A DNA stretch of 64,000 nucleotides, taken from the NCBI RefSeq assembly GCF_027943255.1, contig NC_072894.1, forward strand, positions 128,517,601-128,581,600, given 5' to 3'. The notes below the pieces were generated by a model. That model was not told the DNA's origin. It saw only the letters and a list, made by a program, of their open reading frames with translations, and ran no database searches. Below are positions 1 to 12,065 of the stretch, one piece after another. Position 1 is the stretch's first letter, and every line of letters starts with the position of its first letter. The translations under genes and the position numbers were made by a program. This DNA is from Anastrepha obliqua (lineage: Eukaryota; Arthropoda; Insecta; Diptera; Tephritidae).

Positions 1-1037
1 ATTGACATTAAAAATATTTCAGTTACTAACATAGAAAACTCACTTTTTTCACAGCAATACTAAAACTGGCTCATATTTAGGGCGTAGAAATAGTAGTGGG
101 GCAGATAAGTGCAATTATTTGCTTCATGCAGCGATGGGCAATCCTTTCCTACACAAAAAACGTGCGTATTTGGGCACATGTTGTTGTTGTTTTGTAATTA
201 TTTCCCCATCAAATTGTTTGATGAAAACGATTAATTCTTTGCCTTTCACAGTTTTTACCTCGTTTGACCGATTTCAAGGCGTTTTACATACGCCCAAACT
301 CCCACACTCATCTTTTTGTCTGCATTAAATGATCTATAAAATATTTGCGTCTATGACATATTTGCTGACACCTTCGATATAAGTATTTTGCTTAGCTTGG
401 TGAGCATTTTGGACATTTTCACCATGACTTCTACCTTGAAATTATATATTATACATACATATACATTAGGGATATCAATAATAGAGACTAATATTCGCTC
501 AGCTTACTACACTTTCCAAATTGTATTACTATGTTTAAAAAAGAATGTAACAAAAATGGTTGGAACATTGTAAAAGTGCCATTAACGAACACTTTACTCT
601 AAATAAAAAATTTAAATAATTTGTAAAAAAAATATTCCCACAAAATTTGTGAGAAAAAAATTCACAGCATTTTCTTCAATGTTATAAATTCATAAAGGCA
701 CCACATTATTAATTCTTATGCTTACATAGAGAAATCCCGTCATTGTCGGTATCTCGTAATGTCTGCCCACATTTATTAAAAGTGAAAACACTCTTCGTTG
801 CGTATATTTAAAGAAATTTTGAGAAAAGCGCGTGTATACGATGTTTAAGAATCATACATTCTGAACATACATACATACCTACACACTTACATATGCATAT
901 AAATATTTGAGTCTGATACCGTTTGGGTTGGGATTTTTACGAACTGAAAGTCATGGAAAGGCAAATGGTATTACTCAGTTTGGTGACAGCTTATATACAT
1001 ACATATATACAGAGGCATTTACAAGTATGCGAAAGTG
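1..1037. other. AT-rich intergenic DNA, no gene seen
   Basis: No reading frame here has a recognisable domain or fly-like splice context. The stretch is AT-rich with short CATA/TATA microsatellite runs (about 866-900 and 994-1012). I see nothing else in it. Confidence 0.6.
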
Positions 1038-1039
1038 TA

Positions 1040-1399
1040 CAGGGTTGGCCATATTAAACTGACCCATGTGATTATTAAAAAAATATGGAAAAAGAAACAT
1101 TTTTTTGTGTTTCATTGTGAAAAACATTTAATTTAGTTCAAGGAGATTCGTTTACATCACTTTTTGAATATGATATCGCGCAAGTGGTCGCCCTTAGCTC
1201 GTATAGCGTAATGTGCCCGTTTTTCGGCGTTTTCCATAGTTTTGGCCAGCGTCTCGGCCGATATGGCGGCTATTTCCCGTCGGATATTGGCCTTAAGTGC
1301 GCCTAGTGTCTTTGGCTTGTTGACGTAAACCTTAGATTTCAAATTACAGTAAAAAGTTATAGGGTTACTCAATGGGTCAGTTTAATATGGCCAACCCTG
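1040..1399 (-). mobile_element. Deleted DD41D mariner-type (rosa-like) element
   Basis: A 360-bp element is flanked by TA (1038-1039 and 1400-1401). Its termini are perfect inverted repeats of about 27 bp that start CAGGGTTGGCCATATTAAAC. On the minus strand, 1157-1372 keeps only the last ~65 residues of a transposase. The segment LKSKVYVNKPKT matches the region just after the third catalytic Asp in DD41D/rosa-like transposases (family knowledge). The DNA-binding domain and catalytic core are gone, so this is a non-autonomous internal-deletion copy. Its termini differ from the larger DD41D element at 55380-56688, so it comes from a different subfamily. Confidence 0.85.
1157..1372 (-). pseudogene. 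C-terminal transposase fragment, DD41D family
   Basis: This 71-codon open frame begins inside the deleted element. Only from about residue 9 onward (NLKSKVYVNKPKTLGALKAN) does it resemble a transposase tail. The first residues come from fused terminal sequence. No catalytic residue remains, so it cannot be a working transposase. Confidence 0.7.
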
Positions 1400-1429
1400 T
1401 ATATAGAGAGAGTGTCGCTTAGAATCATT

Positions 1430-2315
1430 TACTTAATTTTAATTTTAATGTTGATTTGTATTTTAGTCTTAATTTTGATGTTAGTTTTAATTTAAATTTT
1501 AACTTAAGTTTTATTTGTAATTTTTAATTTAATCTTAATTTGAATTTCTGTTTTAGTCGTAGTGTTGATTCTAATTTTAATCATAATTTTGATTATATTT
1601 TTCGCTTAAATTTTAACTTAAGTTCTTATTGTAATTTTTAATTTAGATTTTAATTTTATTTCTATCATTGATTTTAATTTAAATTTAAATTTAAAATTAC
1701 ATTTAAGTTATAATTTTGGCTTTAATTTTAATTTAAATTTAAATTTAAACTTAATTTCTATTTGTAATCTTTAGTTTTCTCTTTAATTTAGTATTTATTT
1801 CAATTTAGATTTGAATTTTAAAATCATTTACTAAATTTTAGTTTTAATTTTAATTTTAAATTCTATTTCAGTCATAATTTTGATTCTAATTATAAATTGT
1901 ATTTCAGCCATAATTTTGATTCTATTTTTAATTTTTGTAAATTTGTTATTTTTAATTTTAATTTTATCTTTAATATAAATCTCAATCTAGAATTAATTTT
2001 TATCTTTAATTTTAATCTCCACTTAAACGTTAGTCATAATTTGAATTAATTTTAATTTAAATATTAATTATAATTTCATTCTATTTTTAACTTAAGTTCT
2101 ATTTGCAATTTTAAATTCTAATTTTAAACTTAATTTATATTTCAGTCATAGTTTTGGTGTGATTTTAATTTTAGTCTCAATTTTAATATTGGTTGTTCAG
2201 TGTAAGTTTTAATTTTATTATCATTTTTTAAGTTTTAGTTTTAATATAATTTTAATATGAATTTCCATTTTCGTTCTAAATCGAGTTTTGACTCTAATTT
2301 GAATTTTAATTCTAT
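1430..2315. repeat. Degenerate TTTAAT hexamer array, ~0.9 kb
   Basis: Nearly the whole stretch is made of imperfect six-base units of the AATTTT/TTTAAT type, broken by variants such as TTTAGTC, TTGATT and TTTAACTTAAG. No coding or structural RNA signal is visible. It looks like an old expanded microsatellite; similar units recur weakly at about 3415-3515. It lies about 0.6 kb upstream of the acyl-CoA synthetase start codon. Confidence 0.8.
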
Positions 2316-2917
2316 GTACCTAAAAATCAATTAAAGTCAGCGAAATCGCTTGTACGTATGTATATATGTATGTATATATGGACATAAGTACATATGTACA
2401 AGTATTCGTGTGCCATAAAAATACTTTTATAATTTAAATAAATAAAGAAATAAGTATTCTGTTCTTCAAACGGGTATTTCCGTTATGATTTTAAGTAATT
2501 AATTGAGAAAACTGCAAAATGTTAATGCGAGGCGTGAGAAAAGCAAATTCGCAATAAAATTATCTTAGCTGCTGGCGCTTTTTAAACACTTGCTTCCATT
2601 TAAAATTTGGAAACCATAATTTGTAAATAATTGCCGCTGATCGTGACGAGAAAATGAAAAATAAACTACATTAACTAATGCCACAGAATCGAAGAAAGAT
2701 TAAGAGCTTTTTACAATAAACACAAAAATTTTATTGCGTTCAAGTGCAACTGCCGCTGCGGAGATAATTGATTAACCATAAAGTGTACAGTGGATGGTGT
2801 GTTTATTTTGCACACAGTGAATAAATAAACGAACTCAAGGAGAATAAACTACCAGTTTTTAGCGGTGTTAAAAGAAAAAATAGCCTAAGTGAAAAGTGAA
2901 AATTTTGCTGCTACAAA

Positions 2918-5900
2918 ATGTCGTGCTGTGGCCAGATAACAACGATTCGTCCTCCCATCGAAATGTCCAATCAAAGTGACGTTTTGAAGGTAAACTTTGT
3001 TTTTATATTACAATTTAGGGAACGAAAAATAAAAGAGAGATAAGCTTCCGCAACTATTTATATACGAATGCAGAAAGGTGTGTAGGAAAATTCGTTTTTT
3101 TCTGTTCTGGAGCGAAATGCTTTCCCCAAGTGAAATGATTATTTTGAGGAAAATCTTCGAAGCTCCATTTATGCAACATATGTATATTTTTCTAAATAAA
3201 TTAAGTAGTTTTTGCTACAAATTTATGTAGTTAAGTTTTGTAATTCGTTTGCTAAATTTTTCGTAAAATCTCACACATTTAAGATAAAAATTGCGTATTT
3301 TATTTAAATTTCCGTCTTGAGCTTAACTTTTTGAAAATAAATATTGAAATTAAGATTGAAAAAATTCAAAATTTGACCATGCATTCTTATTTAAATATTA
3401 AACTAAGTTCCATTTGTAAATTTTAATTTTAATTTTCAATCTGTCTATGCAATATTTGGTCTTTCATGTCAGTCCGTGCATTAGTTTTGCTATTAATTTT
3501 AATTTAATTTAAATCTTATTGTTTTCTATCTTTTTTTGCATTTATCAACAACAACAATGCTCAACAAAATCGACAAAATCGCCTTACTTACTTGAACGCT
3601 ATGCATAATTTCTTCGGCATTCTACTCGTGCGTATGTATTAGTTAAGATACGATCCACGGCTAGATATTCACCGCAGGGTAAAAGAGAAAAATAAACCGT
3701 TAACAATGACTTTTGCGTCATAGTAAATGCCCAAATTAGTGTGTATCGAATGACATACAAGACAAAAGTGACATATCTACACACACACATGCATACATAC
3801 GAACGATGACATTAAAGTCATCGGGCCGAAAGTGATTTGTTACACCCCGTAGAGTTGTATCCCGTGTTGCCTTTACATGCATACATATGTATAAACATAT
3901 GTACATACAAATGCACCTCTAATACACCTACTTATGCACTATGCGCACGGCAAGTTTCTCATTCACATACCCAAATACATGCATTTGTACGATTTGTAGA
4001 GTGATTGCGATGCTTTATAAAATTATTTTGTTTTTTAACCATTCAGATAGAAGTACAACCATATACGTACATATCTGCTATAGCATATTTTGGTAAATTA
4101 TTTGTATGTATGTATAAACATAAATGCGCTTTAAATGCCTGCGGATGCAGCAGATGTAAATTTGCAATTAAATTGTAGAGAATTTCATGGCAAATTTTCG
4201 CGTCAAAATTTTGTAGTTTTATGTGGCATTAAAAATCAAATTCAATTTTACACTTGCATTCACTCGTATATCCTAGTCATTCCATCGAATCCATCACTTG
4301 GGAAGCTTTTGAATGTCTTTCCAAATGCCTTCATAAAATGAATGTCTGTGGACGGTTGAAATGAGTACTCGTACATTACAAATTGGGGCAAACGGCTGTA
4401 TTTTATATGTAATTTTATCGGACTATTTGCATAAATCACGAGTAATCGGCGGTAGTGATAGGCAGATGACATGCACAGTGACGAAATATTTTGGTTCTTA
4501 ATTTTTTATACAAGTAAATTTATCCTAAAATATCAAGCCCAATATTCCAATGGAGATTTTCAAAAAGTACCAGATTCTATAATATTTCGAAGGCAATATT
4601 TTGCGTCAGTCGAGAAATATTCTATTGTATACGTGAGCGTGTGCACAAGTATAACATACAGGCCTCGTCATTCATTCATTTTTAAAAGCACTTATAAAAA
4701 TATGTAATTTTAAAAATATATGAAAATGCTGGGTGGGAGCTCGGAAATATGACAGCCTTCTTCTAGTGTTTAGCTACTGCTACCTCCTTTTTAATTGCCG
4801 TTATTTCTAAAACTCGAATATTATTCAATCAAATATACAGCGGCGTTCAAAAACCTGTATAGCTTTAGGCTGGATTCAATTGAAAAGTTTTGTCATTCAT
4901 GACTTTCCCATGACGACACAATCAGCCATTCCTTCACCAGTGTTTTTCTCATAAGCAAATATTTTTCTTACAAAAGATGCACTTATTGTGCATAAAATGC
5001 TGCTGTTGGTGCACCTGTCACGAGCCACTGACAAATCGGCCCAGCGCCGAGCGTTCATTGGGGTGCTCATTAATCACCTTTTGGCCGTTGGCGTGTTTTC
5101 ACATTAGTTGTCAATTAATTGTTAATGCCCTCATTAAATTACCCCCACTAGCACATACATGCGTATGTATGTATATAAGTATGGATGCACACAAATATAA
5201 TATAAAGAATTTTAAATTAGCGATTTGATGAAACAACGATTAAAGTCTATTTTATATTCACTAAATGTTTATATGAGATTTCTTTTCAAAATATTCTTAC
5301 GAAGAAATGTAAAAATGTGTTTTTTTTAGCCGACCAATTTTAGAGATGCAGAATTAGTTCAGTTCATTTGCTTTATAGGTAAAACAGAAATTATTTGAAC
5401 CCGCTGACAGACATGAGGTCGTCAAATCCGTTTCCCCAAGACTTCTTAGAATTTGACTGGAAAGAGGCATATCAAAGCGTCTGCTTTTTCGCGGTTTTTT
5501 TTCAATTAAATCGTTAAATTCGCACATTTACGTCCAGATTATCATAAAAGCTCGCCATCCTCATTTCCACTTATGCATTTTCAATATCCACTCTTCGCCG
5601 TTTATCTATTTTCATAAGAAATATTCCCTTTTTCTCTCTTCCCGTATTACTTTCTTGTTGCATGCTACCACTTTTTCGCCCAGGGTCCTGATCACATACA
5701 TGTCTCGAAATTCTACAAAGAAGCCAAAAATGGCAAATTCATCAGTTACATTACCGAGAACGTGCGCACGTTATATCAGACATTTCGCGAAGGTGCCTAC
5801 TCCTCCAATAATGGCCCGTGCTTGGGATGGCGCGAGACTCTCACATCTCCATATCAGGCAAGTCTATGTTCCAAAAAAAATATGTTTTTTTTTTAATTAT

Positions 5901-8186
5901 AATAAATATCTAAAAAATTTAATTGAATTGAAATTTCCTATTGCGCCTACGCGTTGTAGTGGATCAATTACGATGAAGCCCTATTGCGCGCTAAGAATTT
6001 CGGCGCTGGCATGATTGCTTTGGGTGCTCGGCCCAAGCAATTAGTTGGCATTTATTCACAAAACCGCCCAGAATGGATCCTGTACGAGCAAGGTTGCTAC
6101 AGTTTCTCGCTGGTTGTAGTGCCGTTGTACGATACACTAGGACCGGAAGCGTGTGCGTTCATCATGCGCCAAACAGAAATGACGTTGGTTGTCGTAGAGG
6201 ACGATGCCAAGGCGTTGATGTTGTTGGAAAAAGCGCCGCCTACACTGAAGATTATGGTTGCCATTAAGCCAATACGCCAACAGACATTGGATCGCGCCAG
6301 AAGTCGTGGCATACAGATCTTTTCGTTCATCGATGTAGAGAAATTGGGTGCCAAAGGCAATCATCCCGAAGTGGCACCAGTCTCCGAGGATTTGTGCACC
6401 GTTTGCTACACATCTGGAACGACAGGTAATCCGAAGGGCGTGATGCTTACTCATGGCAATGTGGTGGCCGGCGTGTGTGCGGTGATCTTACAGATGGGTA
6501 AGTGAAAAGCAACGAGCTTCCAGAAGTGGATGGCCTAATCTTGGTGTGTTTTGATAGGTGAACACCGAATTCGCGCTGGCGATGTAATGATATCGTTCCT
6601 GCCTCTGGCTCATATGTTCGAGCGCTGCTGCGAGAATGGCATCTACTATGTAGGTGGCTGTGTTGGCTTCTACTCGGGCGACATAAAGGAGCTGACAAAT
6701 GATCTGAAAATACTGAAACCAACAGTTATGCCGGCTGTACCACGTCTACTCAATCGTGTGTACGACAAAATACAAAACGAGATTGCCTCTTCGGCAATCA
6801 AGCGTACCTTGTTCAACATGGCGCTCAAGGCCAAGGAGAAGGAACTATCGCGCGGTATTATGCGACGAAATGGTTGCTGGGATAAGCTGGTCTTCAAAAA
6901 GGTGCACCAAGGTACACAGCCGACGAGTGCTTCATAAGTGTCTGTTGATTGATTATTTTATTGTTATATTTTGTAGCATTCGGCGGCAATCTGCGTTTAA
7001 TGGTCGTCGGATCCGCACCGCTGGCCGGTAACGTCTTGACTTTCATGCGCTGTGCCCTTGGCTGCTTGGTGCTGGAGGGTTATGGCCAAACAGAGTGTAC
7101 TGGCGCCATTACGCTAACCGTACAGGGTGACTATGTGCCGAATCACGTAGGACCACCGGTGTCTTGCAATGCCGTCAAGGTAAATCACAAATTGCATATA
7201 CTTCTACATACAGAGAGTTGATATTAACAAATCCTTTACAGCTTGTGGATGTGCCGGAGATGGAGTATTTCGCCAGTCAAAACACTGGGGAGGTGTGCGT
7301 GCGCGGTTCTAACGTATTCCACGGGTAGGTGTTCATAATTTAAGCATTTAATGATTTCTTCTTGCGCGAACTTGATTTCTGTGACTAAAACTAACTTGGA
7401 GAAAATTAAATATTTCACAATCTTAAGCTGAGTTTTAAAGGCACTTGAATGATAATTTCTTTCTTTGTCTTTGCGTCGCAGTTATTACAAAGATCCGGAG
7501 AAAACTGCTGAGGCTGTTGACTCTGAAGGCTGGCACCACACGGGCGATGTGGGCACGTGGCTTCCAAATGGCACGCTGCGCATAATCGATCGTCGCAAAC
7601 ACATTTTCAAGCTAAGCCAGGGCGAATATATTGTACCGGAGAAGATTGAGAATATTTACACTCTGAGCCAATATGTAAATCAGGTGTACGTTTACGGAGA
7701 GAGCCTCAAGGTAACTCAAGTTTTTGGCATAATTTCTAGCTTTTCATTTTCACGCCATATTTACATATAACCCTTAACGCCCACTTAGAGCTGCATCATA
7801 GCCGTCGTCGTGCCTGATGTGGATGTGCTCAAGCAGTGGGCGAACGACAATCGCGTCAAGGGCACACTTTCGGTGCTATGCAACAATCCACAAGTAAAAG
7901 AACTCATCAGGAGCGATATGCTGAATTGGGGTAAGCAGAGCGGACTGAAATCCTTCGAACAGGTAAGTAGCCCAGTGCATATCTGCTTATATAATAATAC
8001 CATAATTTAAAATTAATAATAATTATAAATTTTGTATTTATATACCAGGTCAAGGATATATATTTGCATCCCGATCCGTTTTCGGTACAAAATGGACTAC
8101 TCACACCTACATTCAAAGCGAAGCGGCCACAATTGAAGAGCTACTTTAAGCCACAACTGGACGATATGTACAAACATTTGGATTAA
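2918..8186 (+). CDS. Long-chain-fatty-acid-CoA ligase (ACSL family), 9 exons
   Basis: This enzyme activates long-chain fatty acids with ATP and CoA, normally on ER or mitochondrial membranes. Coding exons are 2918-2989, 5684-5857, 5960-6497, 6558-6911, 6977-7179, 7242-7324, 7482-7710, 7789-7962 and 8049-8186. All phases match and give 654 aa, normal for the family. The AMP-binding P-loop YTSGTTGNPKG lies near residue 232. The ACSL signature follows, with HTGDVGTWLPNG near 494 and KHIFKLSQGEYIVPEKIE near 517. The start is supported by CAAAATG context and an in-frame TGA at 2897. The N-terminus lacks an obvious membrane anchor, so a longer isoform with another first exon is possible. Intron 2 begins with GC. 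Drosophila has Acsl and a paralogue (CG3961); I cannot decide which this matches. Confidence 0.93.
2990..5683 (+). other. First intron of the acyl-CoA synthetase gene
   Basis: This 2.7-kb intron runs from GTAAAC to a CAG acceptor. It holds TATG/CATA microsatellite runs (about 3880-3910, 4100-4120, 5155-5180) and weak TTTAAT-type repeats at 3415-3515. The small open frames here show no recognisable domain. A promoter for a longer N-terminal isoform could lie here, but I see no direct evidence. Confidence 0.6.
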
Positions 8187-9242
8187 ATCTAAAATACATC
8201 AGTAATTAGTTTTCTAAATGCTGGAGCATTAATTGCCAATTAAAAGCAATACAGGGAGTGGGCAACATTGAACAGAGTGCATAGTTATATTTACTATAAG
8301 AGACTTCTATTCAGATCAAAAGCAAAAAAAAAAAAACAGAAAACAGTGCGAGAAACCCCGCAGAGGAGTTAGAAGTAAAATGCGAACAATTTTAAACTTT
8401 ATGCGAATATAGAAAAAACATGCAATTGCTAATTATTTAATTAGGCATCAATTTAAATTTCTGCAAAATAGATATTTTAAATACCGGCATAAAAGCAAAC
8501 TATTACCATTTTAGCCATAACTATTCTTCAGGTACTAAACTTTTATTAGAAAAGAGTAATCAAAGCAGAAAATATGAGAAATATGTATATACATATAAAC
8601 ATAGATGTTTTAGAGGAATGCCAATTGCAAATGGGTTGAGATCACAGTAGTTTGTTTTTGTATTTTCGTGAACAAATTATTCGACAAATTTGAAACTGCA
8701 GTATCTCTAAAGGAGATTCATATGCATATTTTTATAAATTAGAAAAATTAGAATGTGCACCCAAATTTAGGGCTTTTAGTTTCATCACTTATTTAGTTGA
8801 AGATAAAGCAAATGCATAGATTTAAAGAGTGACAACTAAACCTTGTGAATTGTTTAGAAAAGCAACTAATGTACTCGTATTGTATTTAATTGGTGTATAA
8901 ACATTTTTAGGGCAACACATTATAACTGCAAATATCCAATTTCTTATATTCTATAAAAACAAAACCTAAGGTAGCAAACTTCGTTTGGAAAGATAAAAGT
9001 ATTTACCAATGCACGTACTATAATACAAGTATATTCTAGGAGCCAAACACTGTTTTATTACAAAATGATTTTAAATAATTTACGTGGCCTTTGATTTTCG
9101 GTTGTTCAAAGAGTTGGTTTTTGTGCTAAGAAATCAGTGCGTTTATTAGTTGTATGATAATGTACTTAGTACTTTTTCTTATATTTTTGTTTGTATGTTT
9201 GTATGTAAATATTTATAGTCATTTACATTTTCATGAAATAAA
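8187..9242 (+). other. Probable 3' UTR of the acyl-CoA synthetase gene
   Basis: AT-rich sequence without open frames follows the stop codon. The first canonical AATAAA I found is at 9237-9242, right where a LINE relic begins. ATTAAA-type variants occur earlier, for example near 8239, so the true cleavage site is uncertain. Confidence 0.4.
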
Positions 9243-9243
9243 A

Positions 9244-9861
9244 TCACTTGCAAACGAATTAAATCGAAGGTACATGGAGGAATTTTTCTCTAACGTCGAA
9301 ACAAAACCAGAGACTGTCGGGTTCCATATCAACGCCGATAAGACCAAATTCATGAAAATGTCACGCGATGTAGAAAGCGGAAATCTGAAAATATAACCAA
9401 CAGCACGTATTTGAAGGAGTAGAGGGTTTCAAGTACCTGGGAGTGTTACTAAAACATTACGATAGTGTTCAGGACTACCCCCAAGCGGCGGCTGTAAATC
9501 ATAGGTAATGCCAATCGAGGATGAAAAAAATCACCGAACTTTCGAAAGAAGAGTCTTACGAAAAGTGCATGGACCAATCCGCGTTGAGGATGGCTGTTAT
9601 AGAATCAGATACATTAAGGAGCTGCTGCGAATTTGAGAAGGGGACGATCTCATCAAGTCTGTGAAATCGCAACGATTCGAATGGCTAGCTCAAGTCATGC
9701 GCATGAAATCCTTCTTAAATTACAACGCACTGGGCACCAGATGTAAATGGAGGCCTAGGAAACGCTGGTTCCACGGCGTCAACGAGGATATCAAGAAACT
9801 GAAGCACTACTGCCTTGGAATGGTAACTTGGAGAAGGCTAGTTGCCTAATGATGATGATAA
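9244..9861 (+). mobile_element. RTE-like LINE 3' relic ending in a TGA/GAT repeat
   Basis: Translated pieces in shifting frames match the C-terminal part of RTE-type reverse transcriptases. These are a GFHINADKTKFM segment (9322-9357), RRVLRKVHGPIRVEDGCYRI (9550-9609, frame-shifted), and FEWLAQVMRM followed by RPRKRWFHGVNEDIKKL (9661-9849). Stops and frameshifts make it non-functional. It ends in TAATGATGATGATA, the short triplet tail typical of RTE 3' ends (family knowledge). Confidence 0.75.
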
Positions 9862-9902
9862 CAATCGATTTAAAAAGAAAGCATTCTTTATTCACTTCAT
9901 CT

Positions 9903-10639
9903 TTAAGGGGGGAAGGTGGTCTAGAATTTTGAAAAAATCGAAAAATTTTTTTTTGTCTTAAAAGGTGCTTTAGGGTCTTAGAAATAATATACCAAATGAG
10001 GGATGCCAGAAAAAATGTCTAAATGCCCAAATTTTTCATTCGACGGCAGTGCCTCGCAGGTATGCCCCGAACGCTATTTACAACTTTAAACGCGTTTTTC
10101 TCGAAATCACTTTTTTTAAACTGGCCGAAGACATAACTCGAACAAATCTTTACCGATTCTTACGAAATTGTGACAATACATTCGAAATACCTTTCTCCGG
10201 AGACGTACGTAGGATTTTTTATTTATATTACATAGTTTTTTTTTTAATCAACAATTTTATGTCGTTCTTTATAGTGAAAATTGTAACTTTTTGTTCAAAC
10301 GTGCACCATTTCGCGAAAAAACAAAATATGGAAAAAATTCTACGTACGTCTCTTTCTGTTGTTATATAGAAACTAAAAAAATTTTATTTTTTGATCCAGG
10401 ACAAAAATTAAGGAGTTTACGTCTTCGGCAATGGACCCACTAGAAAAAAAGGCGTTTTAGGAGAACTGCTGGACAGCGGCCATTTTGAAATTAATTCAGA
10501 CGAAAAATGTTGTATTTGTACCATGAAAGCTATATTATTAAACCTATTTCACAGATTTTCGATTGAGTCCTTTGTTGAGTCAAAATAAATTCATAAAATT
10601 TGCCCATTTTTTGCGCTCTAGACCAGCTTCCCCCCTTAA
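9903..10639. mobile_element. TTAA-flanked MITE with GGGGGGAAG termini
   Basis: The 737-bp unit starts TTAAGGGGGGAAGGTGGTC and ends with the near-exact inverted counterpart, giving about 23 bp of terminal repeat with one mismatch. TTAA at both ends could be a piggyBac-type target duplication or part of the terminus. The interior has long poly-T/poly-A runs and no transposase. The 106-codon frame at 10049-10369 has no recognised domain and is probably chance. Confidence 0.75.
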
Positions 10640-11478
10640 CCGATTTTTTATTTCAAAGGATTTACTTATAGCTTTTACTTTGAAATTTTTGTTTTTCTTC
10701 TGAACACTCGTTTTTTAACACTTCATTTCATACTGCACTTCCAGTTCATTTCTTTGTTTACTCTCTTATACCCATTTGCGCACTTTTTCTTTGGTCTTAA
10801 AAATATATATTTTCCCTAGATGAAATTTGCATTTTTGAATAATTAATAAGATTGCACTTTCCGTCTTGCACTGATGCTTTCTCTTCTGACTGGGAAAAAT
10901 TGTAAGTTCAATTTAAGAAAAACTCCAAAAAAACTAGAGTTGAAGCTAAATACTCGTGCTCCCTTAAGCCTGGGAAACTAGGCACTACTAGAGAAATCAA
11001 TTTTACCAATGCCAATGAAGCAACACTTAAATATATCAAGCGATCAATTATTGATATTAAAATTAAAAAATGATATGTATTAATAAATAATGCTAATATA
11101 TTTATTCATCTTATTGCAAAACCCAAGTAATTATTATATTATACTATGAAGAATGAACTACTAAGTAGTGCGCATAACTACTGTAGCTGACAGGTAACTG
11201 ACACTAGTTCAGATTCAGCAAAAATATCGGCCGTATAAATTACTAATTTACTCAAACACTCGTATAATAAATGCAATTTTATTAAGGAAATTGGAAAATA
11301 ATTCTTTAAATATGTAGTTAAATACTAAATAAAAGTCAAAGGCATTATTGGGCTCTCTCGAAACTGTAAGCAGAATATTAAATATAGTTGCATCTCGGTA
11401 ACCTGGCTGCGGATTAGTTTACTGATCACAAAAGGACTAAAAAATGTGGAAAAAACAAGACGCGACAAATAATCAAAA
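10640..11478. other. Intergenic DNA, nothing recognised
   Basis: AT-rich and free of long open frames. I see no inverted repeats, RNA genes or transposase fragments. Confidence 0.5.
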
Positions 11479-11668
11479 AGTAATTTTTTCAGAATGTGAG
11501 AAATTATTAATTTTCAGAGCTTTCCACCCGCCTCTTGTCTTTCGGATACAGGATAGAAACAAAAATTTTTTTTAGTAATTTTTTCAGTATGTGGGAAATT
11601 ATTAATTTTCAGAGCTTTCCACCTGCCTCTCGTCTTTCGGATACAGGATAGAGACAAAAATGGCATGC
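11479..11668. repeat. 95-bp tandem duplication
   Basis: Two adjacent copies begin at 11479 and 11574, each starting AGTAATTTTTTCAG and ending near GATACAGGATAGA(A/G)AC. They differ at a handful of positions (AATGTGAG/TATGTGGG, CACCCGCC/CACCTGCC, TTGTC/TCGTC). This is a simple local duplication with no coding content. Confidence 0.85.
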
Positions 11669-11846
11669 CACAGAAAGCACGAAATATAAGCGGTGATAGC
11701 ACGCATTTTGCTATCTAAAATGTAATGCTGCGGAGGCGATTGACGCCAGCACACGCCAAATTCTATTTACGTAAAGACAATCGCTACCGAGTGTACTGGA
11801 GCATTATTACGAGTTGCTGTTTTGCCTAAGCACATATTTTGTGTGT

Positions 11847-12065
11847 GCGGTCGTTGTAGCCGAATGGGTTGGTGCATGACTACCCTTCAGAAGTGCATAG
11901 GCTCGAATCTCCGTGCATGAATCGCCAATTAAAAAAATCCATCTGTCGTTGAGAAAGGGCATACAACTGTAGGTTTCTCCGTTCGTCGAACAAAATCAAG
12001 ACGCACATCACAAATAGCGGGAGCAGCTCGGCTAAATACCCAAACAAGGGTGTAAGGGTACATAC
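11847..12065 (+). mobile_element. tRNA-derived SINE, copy A
   Basis: Pol III box A (TAGCCGAATGGG, 11857-11868) and box B (GGCTCGAATCTC, 11900-11911) are spaced as in a tRNA-type promoter. The body ends with ATCAAGACGCACATCACAAATAG and GGGTGTAAGGGTAC. Compared with the other copies, the middle ('CCTGCCAAG...CCATGAAAAAGC') is partly deleted. The same family occurs at 16011, 17954, 26169, 37790, 39345 and 40425. Confidence 0.85.

Noticed and set aside
10049..10369. 106-codon plus-strand frame
   Set aside because: Lies wholly inside the TTAA-flanked MITE and shows no known domain; probably chance.
11847..11920. Possible tRNA gene
   Set aside because: Boxes A and B are present, but the sequence recurs as a longer dispersed SINE and no acceptor-stem pairing is evident.
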